From NCBI GenBank assembly GCA_025454445.1, contig JALOOK010000310.1, positions 1-6,024 of the forward strand: a DNA stretch of 6,024 nt, written 5' to 3'. Shown here one piece after another: positions 1 through 4,449 of the stretch. Within the stretch, counting starts at the first letter, position 1. Each line of letters opens with the position of its first letter. Under the pieces are notes generated by a model. It made no database searches. It worked only from the letters and a program-made list of their open reading frames with translations, and had not been told where the DNA came from. Source of the DNA: Oscillatoria sp. Prado101. Lineage in GTDB: Bacteria > Cyanobacteriota > Cyanobacteriia > Cyanobacteriales > Oscillatoriaceae. The translations under genes were made by a program, and so were the position numbers.

Positions 1-191
1 TCTTCTGGGACGGCATCCATCCCACAACCGCCGCCCACAAGCTGTTCGTAGATTTAACTTTTTCAGCGCTGCAAGCCGGCTCGGAAATTCCCGCTGTTTC
101 TGCTTTTGACTTCACTATCCCGCTGGGCGTGTTTGTATTTGGCACCTTGGGAACTGCCGGTTTGATAGTGAAGAGCAAAAAACCCCAATAG
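1..191 (+). CDS. SGNH/GDSL-family hydrolase, C-terminal fragment with hydrophobic anchor
   Basis: This is the 3' end of a gene that starts left of the window; the reading frame begins at position 3 and ends with TAG at 189-191, giving 62 residues. The fragment opens with FWDGIHPTTAAH. The D-G-I-H part is the block V DxxH motif of SGNH/GDSL hydrolases, supplying the catalytic Asp and His; the nucleophilic Ser and oxyanion residues would lie upstream. Family members hydrolyse esters of lipids or carbohydrates, but the substrate cannot be read from this piece. After the catalytic block comes a short spacer, a hydrophobic stretch at fragment residues 39-56 (IPLGVFVFGTLGTAGLIV) and a basic tail KSKKPQ. 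That layout resembles the C-terminal sorting signals (PEP-CTERM-like) of exported cyanobacterial proteins, although no Pro-Glu-Pro is present. An exported, membrane-tethered or sorted hydrolase is inferred. The catalytic motif call is firm and the sorting signal is less certain. Confidence 0.8.
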   Translation, partial: FWDGIHPTTAAHKLFVDLTFSALQAGSEIPAVSAFDFTIPLGVFVFGTLGTAGLIVKSKKPQ

Positions 192-228
192 TTCCTGAGA
201 GGCGCTGCACCACACCGGCTGATATAGC

Positions 229-320
229 CAGGACTTACGCAAAGCCTCTATCTGTAGGGTGGGGCTCGCGTTGCGCGTAACCCACCCCACACCACATTGA
301 GTGTCGCTGCGCAAGTCCTG
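229..320. mobile_element. Inner 92-bp MITE-like element with ATAGC target duplication
   Basis: The element is bounded by CAGGACTTACGCA (229-241) and TGCGCAAGTCCTG (308-320), 13-bp inverted repeats with one mismatch. It is flanked on both sides by the direct repeat ATAGC (224-228 and 321-325), which fits a 5-bp target-site duplication. Inside, GGGTGGG (257-263) pairs with CCCACCC (281-287), and a smaller CGCG-TTG-CGCG hairpin sits in the loop (267-277). Similar CAGGACTTACGCA and GGTGGGTTACGC sequences are, from general knowledge, frequent interspersed repeats in filamentous cyanobacterial genomes. It encodes no protein. The five-base duplication is short, so chance remains possible. Confidence 0.55.
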
Positions 321-351
321 ATAGCGTGTCTCAGTTGGATGAACGACGCCC

Positions 352-384
352 AGAAACCCGGTTTCTTAAAGAAACCGGGTTTCT
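352..384. repeat. Perfect 16-bp palindrome with one-base centre
   Basis: AGAAACCCGGTTTCTT (352-367) and AAGAAACCGGGTTTCT (369-384) are exact reverse complements separated by a single A at 368. Each arm is itself nearly palindromic, AGAAACC-C-GGTTTCT, so the sequence can fold as one long stem or as two small hairpins. There is no following T tract, so an intrinsic terminator is not indicated. It forms the core of the outer element at 222-415. Confidence 0.85.
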
Positions 385-488
385 CAGTACCTCACTAATA
401 TGAGAAACGCTATATAGCAATCAACCGTAGAGACGCGACTGAGCGTTCTACAGACAGGGCATTCCCTCCGAACCTCAGGGACATCATC

Positions 489-507
489 GACAGGCAAGAT
501 GCCTGTC
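489..507. repeat. Short hairpin repeat GACAGGCA-AGA-TGCCTGTC
   Basis: An exact 8-bp stem (489-496 with 500-507) closes a 3-base AGA loop. The flanking CCTACAGGG gives the wording of a small repeat that, from general knowledge, occurs many times in filamentous cyanobacterial intergenic DNA. No T tract follows, so it is not called a terminator. Function unknown. Confidence 0.6.
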
Positions 508-558
508 CTACAGGGTATATATCCGTAGGTACGGCGTCTCGCCCGCCCTCAATGTCTG

Positions 559-593
559 GGCCCAATCCCATGCATGCGTGATGCCCAATGCCC
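559..593. repeat. Degenerate GCCCAAT heptamer tract, left copy
   Basis: GCCCAAT occurs at 559-565, followed by CATGCATGC (569-577) and ATGCCCAATGCCC (581-593). The tract ends exactly where the stop codon of the small minus-strand gene begins (594-596). A matching tract, ATGCATGCCC then AATGCCCAAT, lies at 1011-1030 in the same orientation. These resemble the short tandemly repeated repetitive (STRR) heptamers known from filamentous cyanobacteria. Confidence 0.55.
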
Positions 594-788
594 TCAGTAG
601 CTATCTTGTCCGGGAACCCCGTCAGTTTCAGACTTGAACAAGTCCTGATTGACAGAGGCGTCGCGGATAGCCTGCCACTGACGGAGGAGTTCAGCACCGC
701 TAAGGTCAGTAGATTTGTAGCGAGCAATCGCCAATTCCAGTTCTTCCAAAGTGCTGAGAGTGGGAACCGTTAAGGTAAGTTCTGACAT
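594..788 (-). CDS. Small acidic hypothetical protein, 64 aa
   Basis: The gene runs from ATG at 786-788 to TGA at 594-596. The start is well supported: on the coding strand AAGGAGAGG lies 7 bases before the ATG, the clearest ribosome-binding site in the window. The protein begins MSELTLTVPTLSTLEELELA and continues with a predicted amphipathic helical segment, roughly residues 14-45, including YKSTDLSGAELLRQWQAIRD. The C-terminus is short and polar, ending VPGQDSY. It has no signal peptide, membrane segment or Cys/His metal-site pattern, so a soluble cytoplasmic protein is likely. I do not recognise the family. The size and helix-rich acidic character would suit an antitoxin or adaptor, but no partner gene lies next to it. 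A possible -10 element TATGAT is at 869-874 on the same strand, without a good -35. The gene ends against a heptamer repeat, so the C-terminus could have been remodelled. Gene reality is likely; function is unknown. Confidence 0.6.
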   Translation of the reverse strand: MSELTLTVPTLSTLEELELAIARYKSTDLSGAELLRQWQAIRDASVNQDLFKSETDGVPGQDSY

Positions 789-795
789 GGGTAAA

Positions 796-804
796 CCTCT
801 CCTT
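796..804 (-). promoter_or_regulatory. Strong Shine-Dalgarno sequence of the 64-aa gene
   Basis: The coding strand reads AAGGAGAGG seven bases upstream of ATG 786-788. Near-perfect complementarity to the anti-Shine-Dalgarno end of 16S rRNA, in the right place, is the main reason to treat this short ORF as a real gene and to choose this start. Confidence 0.65.
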
Positions 805-960
805 TTAGGACTCAGACCGCAGTAAAACTCTCTTACCTATAGTGTAGTAAAATTTTTTAGCTTGCTGTATCATATTTAACAATTTTTCAAATAACTGAGG
901 CGTGAGGGCATCAAAACAAATATATAGCACTTGTCATTTAGGTCAGGACATTAATTGCAT

Positions 961-994
961 GGCGCATGGATCGGGGCGCATGGATCGGGGCGCA
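961..994. repeat. 14-bp tandem repeat, 2.4 copies
   Basis: The unit GGCGCATGGATCGG occurs at 961-974 and 975-988, with a partial third copy GGCGCA at 989-994. The two full copies are identical. It lies about 90 bases upstream of the promoter candidate of the 64-aa gene. A recent slippage duplication is the simplest explanation, and no binding protein can be inferred. Confidence 0.8.
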
Positions 995-1010
995 GAGGGA
1001 AGACTCACAG

Positions 1011-1048
1011 ATGCATGCCCAATGCCCAATACGATGATGCGATGATGC
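1011..1048. repeat. Heptamer tract, right copy, and GATGATGC direct repeat
   Basis: ATGCATGCCC at 1011-1020 runs into a second TGCCCAAT unit ending at 1030. It is followed by two copies of GATGATGC (1033-1040 and 1041-1048). The first part repeats the content and orientation of the tract at 569-593, so the small gene and its upstream region lie between two direct copies. Confidence 0.6.
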
Positions 1049-1201
1049 CCATTTCCTAACCTAACTGCCTACTGCTATAACAATTAAATTTCCTAATAAA
1101 ATGGTCTGGCAGCAGGGGCGAGAGCAGTTTATTTATATTTCAATAACGCTCACCACCGCCCCCTAACGCACCGCTATCATGCAAATTAGATACACCACAT
1201 C

Positions 1202-3850
1202 TCAAGAGGGCAGCCGCCAACTCTTGATACTCATCGCCCCTTGCGGACTGTCATTAGCTTTGTCAGCCCCGACGCTAACCAGCAGCCGGTCGGGCCCGAA
1301 AGCAAGCCCACTCACCTGTTGCGAATGGCTCTCGAAAGACAGCGCCAGCTCACCGGCACGCAAGTCCCACACCTGAATCTTGCCGCTACCAGTAGCACTC
1401 GCCAGCAGCTTCCCATCCCGACTGATGGCCAGAGCGCTAATTCCCTCCACCTTGCCATCCAGACTGCGCAGCATATCGCCGCTGTTCAGATTCCACAGCT
1501 TAATCGTATTCGACCCACTCCTGAGACTGGCCAAGGTTTGCCCATCCGGACTGATGGCCATCAACTTCATCCCCTCTCCAGAATGATCCGCAGTCGAGAG
1601 AGTGCGCTGCACCGCGCCGGTAGCCGCGTCCAGCAGCTGGACATTGCCCCGCCCATCGCTGCCGATCAACAGCTTCCCATCCGGGCTGAAAATCACCGGC
1701 CCGAAACCGTCCACCGTCTGTTGCAGTTCGCCGCTGGTTTTATTCCACAGCTTCAGCTTCCTGAAAGCACTCGCCACCGTCTGCCCGTCCGGACTGATGG
1801 CCACAAAATTCACCCAGCTGCCGTGCGACAGACTGCGCGTCTGCTTACCGGTAGCCAAATCCCACAGCTTAACCGTCGTGTCCCCACTGCAGCTGGCCAG
1901 AGTCTGCCCGTCCGAGCTAATGGCCACAGACCAAACATTGCCCCCGTGTCCAGACAGCGTGCTTTTCAACTGACCGGCACTGAGATCCCACAGCTGAATA
2001 TCCTTACTGGAGCCAACCGCCAGAGTTTTGCCATCTGGGCTGACAGCCACAGAAAACGCCGGGTTCGACACCCCCGTAAAAGTGTTGAGCAGTTCCGGCT
2101 TCTTCTCCAGGGCGCTAGCTGTCACATAGCCGAAGGTGGCAAACAGCTGGCGCAGCTGTGCGAAATACGACTCCCGATCTGTGCCCTGGTAAACTTGCCC
2201 CACCAGCTGCCAGCCCTCAGCGTCCTCACCCAGCAAGTGTTTATTCGCCAAATAAGCCGCCAAAACCCCTCTCACCTCTTGATTTTGGCTGCGACGCTCC
2301 AAAAAAGTCTGCCACAGCTGTTTGGCTTGTTCGTACACTAACTGAGGATACTGCCTGGTCACATCCACCATCTCACCCTGCCGGTAGTGCCAGATGCGCT
2401 TCGGCAACTGAACGTCTTCAGCGGGGATATCCAAAGCGCGGGCAAATCGCTCATCCTTGCTTTCAAACTCTGGGATGCCATCCCCCTCCACATCTTTGAC
2501 CTGGTAGCCTACATTCCCCCAAAACTGTTCGATGAACGTATATTTGTTGAGGAGCGGCAAATAGTCATAAATCAAAGAATACGAACAGCAACCATCGCTG
2601 TTTTTGCCTGTCGCCAAATCCAGAATCACTTCCGGTTCCCGATCGGCATCAATATCCCGCACCACCAGATTTAACAGCCGGCCTTCTGACACCCGCTGCG
2701 CCTCCCCAATCGGGCTGTCTGCTTGTCTCCGCGCTGACAGCAGCACCGGCTCGTCAATCAGCGTTTTCCCCCCCCGGAGGATTTTCAAACGCCAGTTGCT
2801 GCCCGTGTCGCTACCCTGTTTTATCTGATAAGAAAATTCTGTCCGCACATTGCCGGTTTCAACTGCCTGTATCTTTGTTGTTACTGTCGGCTCTGCCGGT
2901 GCTGCCGGTGTTGCCGGTGTTGCCGGTGCCGGTGTTGCCGGTGCCGGTGCTGCCGGTGCCGGTGTTGCCGGTGTTGCCGGTGCCGGTGTTGCCGGTGCCG
3001 GTGTTGCCGGTGCCGGTGTTGCCGGTGTTGCCGGTGCCGGTGCCGGTGCTGCTGCGGCTGGCTTTGGCGCGGAGGGCGCTGCTGCGGAGGGCGCTGCTGC
3101 GGCTGGCTTTGGCTGTGTCGGCGCTGCTGCGGAGGGTGCTGGAGTTGGCGGTTTCACCCCAGCAATATACTGCGCCGGAACCAAAGCCTTCTGTCCGGGT
3201 TTGAGCAGCGCTTGACAGAGAAACGCCGCCACTTCTGCCCGAGTCGCTGCTTGACCTGCATTAAACTGCTTGGGATTGGGATAATTAACCACCAGACCTT
3301 TTTCTGTAGCGGCGGCTACTGCCTGCTCTGCTGCACTGGGAATGCTAGCCGCATCCTCATAAACCGCCTGCAAAGTTTCGCTGACCGGCTTGCTCGGCGA
3401 ATACTTCAAACCATTCACCAAACCCTGCACCACTTGCAAGCGAGAGATAGGTTTATTCGGATTAAATATTTCCAGGGAATAACTGGATATAAAACCCGCA
3501 CGATAGCTGCGCTCAATAGCCGCAGCCGCCGAGTAATCCGTGGGTATATCCGCAAATCTGATCGCCTCGCGTATCGGTGCCGCATTCGGGAAAGCCTTGT
3601 CAATGATCACTGCAAACTCTCCCCGCTTCACCGGTTTAGAAGGGCGGAAAGTGCCATCCTCGAAGGCGCTGATAATCTGTTTGGAAGCCAGCTGCTCTGC
3701 GCAGGCTTGCGCCCAGTGGCCTTGCATATCGTTAAACCTCGCTTGAGCGAGTGCCGGTGGTGTCAGCGCCCAAGGCATAACTGCGCCAGCGGCTACCAGC
3801 CATGCTGCCGGCAAGACAAATTCAGACTGCCAGTTGTGCGCGTTTAGCAT
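1202..3850 (-). CDS. Exported SLH-domain protein with Pro/Ala linker, FG-GAP-like module and C-terminal WD40 propeller
   Basis: The product is 882 aa from ATG 3848-3850 to TGA 1202-1204; an in-frame TTG three codons earlier directly follows a stop and is less likely. No good Shine-Dalgarno sequence precedes either. Residues 1 to about 35 look like a signal peptide ending PALA-Q. Three SLH repeats follow (about 38-87, 98-148, 164-215) with motif variants VKRGEF, ISRLQV and ATRAEV; SLH repeats bind cell-wall polysaccharide or peptidoglycan. Residues 235-322 are a low-complexity Pro/Ala/Thr linker. Residues 332-502 form an extracellular module with acidic loops DIDADREPE and DVEGDGIPEF, resembling FG-GAP/VCBS calcium-binding loops, plus a vicinal Cys pair at 421-422. 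A helical stretch leads to about seven WD40 blades (590-879) with repeated SPDG and LWDL motifs. An anchored periplasmic or wall-associated interaction platform is inferred; partner unknown. It is probably its own transcription unit. Confidence 0.88.
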   Translation of the reverse strand: MLNAHNWQSEFVLPAAWLVAAGAVMPWALTPPALAQARFNDMQGHWAQACAEQLASKQIISAFEDGTFRPSKPVKRGEFAVIIDKAFPNAAPIREAIRFADIPTDYSAAAAIERSYRAGFISSYSLEIFNPNKPISRLQVVQGLVNGLKYSPSKPVSETLQAVYEDAASIPSAAEQAVAAATEKGLVVNYPNPKQFNAGQAATRAEVAAFLCQALLKPGQKALVPAQYIAGVKPPTPAPSAAAPTQPKPAAAAPSAAAPSAPKPAAAAPAPAPATPATPAPATPAPATPAPATPATPAPAAPAPATPAPATPATPAAPAEPTVTTKIQAVETGNVRTEFSYQIKQGSDTGSNWRLKILRGGKTLIDEPVLLSARRQADSPIGEAQRVSEGRLLNLVVRDIDADREPEVILDLATGKNSDGCCSYSLIYDYLPLLNKYTFIEQFWGNVGYQVKDVEGDGIPEFESKDERFARALDIPAEDVQLPKRIWHYRQGEMVDVTRQYPQLVYEQAKQLWQTFLERRSQNQEVRGVLAAYLANKHLLGEDAEGWQLVGQVYQGTDRESYFAQLRQLFATFGYVTASALEKKPELLNTFTGVSNPAFSVAVSPDGKTLAVGSSKDIQLWDLSAGQLKSTLSGHGGNVWSVAISSDGQTLASCSGDTTVKLWDLATGKQTRSLSHGSWVNFVAISPDGQTVASAFRKLKLWNKTSGELQQTVDGFGPVIFSPDGKLLIGSDGRGNVQLLDAATGAVQRTLSTADHSGEGMKLMAISPDGQTLASLRSGSNTIKLWNLNSGDMLRSLDGKVEGISALAISRDGKLLASATGSGKIQVWDLRAGELALSFESHSQQVSGLAFGPDRLLVSVGADKANDSPQGAMSIKSWRLPS
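2885..3148 (-). repeat. Repetitive Pro/Ala/Thr linker coding sequence
   Basis: This part of the SLH-WD40 gene contains two kinds of in-frame repeat. From about 2895 to 3048 the DNA alternates 15-bp and 9-bp units built on GCCGGT and GTT (as read on the plus strand), coding for TPAPA and TPA units. Next to it, 3048-3092 and 3093-3137 are a 45-bp tandem duplication with 6 mismatches, coding for 15-residue copies that start APSAAAP and end PKPAAA. All units are multiples of three, so gain or loss keeps the frame. The encoded segment is likely an extended, flexible wall-spanning spacer. Confidence 0.85.
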
Positions 3851-4449
3851 AAAAATCAACTAGGGAGTAAAGATAAAAATTAGAGCTCATAGTAAGCGTG
3901 CAACTAAAGGTAGCATCAAGAGTTGTGCCTGCGAAGCCGAAATAAATCCAATAATCATTTCAGAAGGCGACAGCAGAGGCATATTTTTAGGCCAAGCAAT
4001 CCCGACAACGGTATTAAAACAATTTTACTGCGGCGCTCTGCTGTGCTCAACAGCAAAAACTTGCCGGCGGTTCCCCTCACTCCTCCCCTCTCACATCTCC
4101 CCTCTCCCCCGTCCGCTTGTGAGTGGCCAATCCCCCCGCAAACGCCCCCAAAATACTTCCCACCCACAAACCCGCAGTGCTGCCTCGCCAAAGCGCCGCA
4201 GACGTCACCACCACCGTGCAGACAGATTCAAATACCCACGGCACCCCTTGACACTGGCCCCTGCGAGAAGCCTGGGTGATTTGCCCACCCAGGTACGCCC
4301 CAGACAGTCCCGACACCACCGCCAAAAAACTGCTTTCCCAGCATTCGCCTCACCCTCACCTCCCCCACATCCGCTTAATCGCTATATTAACAACCTCCCC
4401 TCTTCCCTTGGCGTCCTTGGCTGGCTGAGCGGTTTTTTCCCAAAACCAA
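3851..4449. other. Long intergenic region between the SLH-WD40 gene and ppc
   Basis: About 600 bases separate the two minus-strand genes. The part nearest the SLH-WD40 start (3851-4020) is AT-richer and should contain its promoter. A weak pair TTGATG (3914-3919) and TACTAT (3889-3894) can be read on the minus strand, but the 19-base spacing is poor. Pyrimidine-rich tracts lie at about 4072-4112 and 4347-4373. Between them is a doubtful membrane-protein ORF. An 8-bp hairpin, CCTGGGTG with CACCCAGG (4271-4278 with 4286-4293), has no T tract. No classical terminator is seen after the ppc stop codon. Confidence 0.6.
4077..4344 (-). pseudogene. Possible small glycine-rich membrane protein, frameshifted at a T run
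   Basis: An ATG at 4342-4344 begins MLGKQF and then meets six T in a row (coding strand, 4324-4329). Read as written, it continues about 38 codons without recognisable character. If one T were missing, the frame would join an ORF ending at 4077 that reads LAVVSGLSGAYLGG and later VCTVVVTSAALW and LWVGSILGAFAGGLAT, two hydrophobic glycine-rich stretches typical of membrane helices; the restored product would be 88 aa. Alternatively translation starts at TTG 4323-4325 or GTG 4317-4319, with no frameshift. The charged tail (THKRTGERGDVRGEE) is coded by a purine-rich repeat, which suggests low constraint. I do not recognise a family. This could be a decayed gene, a real small membrane protein, or chance. 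Confidence 0.22.

Larger units (their letters stand above)
222..415. mobile_element. Outer MITE-like element, interrupted by a second element
   Basis: ATAGCGTGTCTCA at 321-333 and TGAGAAACGCTAT at 401-413 are 13-bp inverted copies with one mismatch. If the inner element at 229-320 and one copy of the flanking ATAGC (321-325) are removed, bases 222-228 join 326 onward and the left end becomes ATATAGCGTGTCTCA. This matches the reverse complement of 401-415 at 14 of 15 positions. The termini therefore lengthen once the inner element is taken out, which is what a nested insertion predicts. The core holds the large palindrome at 352-384. There is no transposase gene, so any movement would need an enzyme supplied elsewhere. 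The mobile nature is inferred; the inverted repeats are read directly. Confidence 0.5.
192..593. other. Intergenic region rich in short palindromic repeats
   Basis: No convincing gene lies here on either strand. The stretch is built largely from short inverted and degenerate repeats: the nested element at 222-415, the hairpin at 489-507 and the heptamer tract at 559-593. A minus-strand open frame crosses 410-727, but its codons run through these repeats and overlap the better-supported small gene, so it is not called. No T-rich hairpin typical of an intrinsic terminator follows the stop codon at 191. Confidence 0.7.
789..1201. other. Intergenic region between the small gene and the SLH-WD40 gene
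   Basis: No gene is supported. The left part (about 805-900) is AT-rich and is the likely promoter region of the small minus-strand gene, with TATGAT at 869-874 as a weak -10 candidate. The middle holds the 14-bp tandem repeat and the heptamer tract. The right part lies downstream of the SLH-WD40 stop codon; I see no stable hairpin followed by a T tract there, so its transcription end is not located. Confidence 0.6.

Noticed and set aside
410..727. A 105-codon minus-strand open frame
   Set aside because: It runs through intergenic palindromes and overlaps the 64-aa gene, which has a much better ribosome-binding site.
1241..2341. A 366-codon open frame on the plus strand opposite the WD40 region
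   Set aside because: Its product repeats motifs such as LPIRTDGH at the spacing of the WD40 blades, because it is the antisense reading of the repeated SPDGQ codons. The minus-strand gene explains it fully.
2895..3137. Regular repeats as a possible CRISPR array
   Set aside because: The units are contiguous, in frame and encode a Pro/Ala/Thr linker; there are no unique spacers.
2850..3215. Plus-strand open frames coding long Gly-Ala-Val and Leu-Pro-Val repeats
   Set aside because: They are other-frame readings of the Pro/Ala/Thr linker repeats of the minus-strand gene and have no independent start signals.
3212..3847. A 211-codon plus-strand open frame opposite the SLH repeats
   Set aside because: It is rich in Arg and Cys with no domain pattern, and lies entirely opposite the well-supported SLH coding sequence.
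4431..4447. Hairpin GGTTTT-TTCCC-AAAACC just after the ppc stop as a terminator
   Set aside because: The stem is only 6 bp and mostly A-T, and no T tract follows on the ppc strand.
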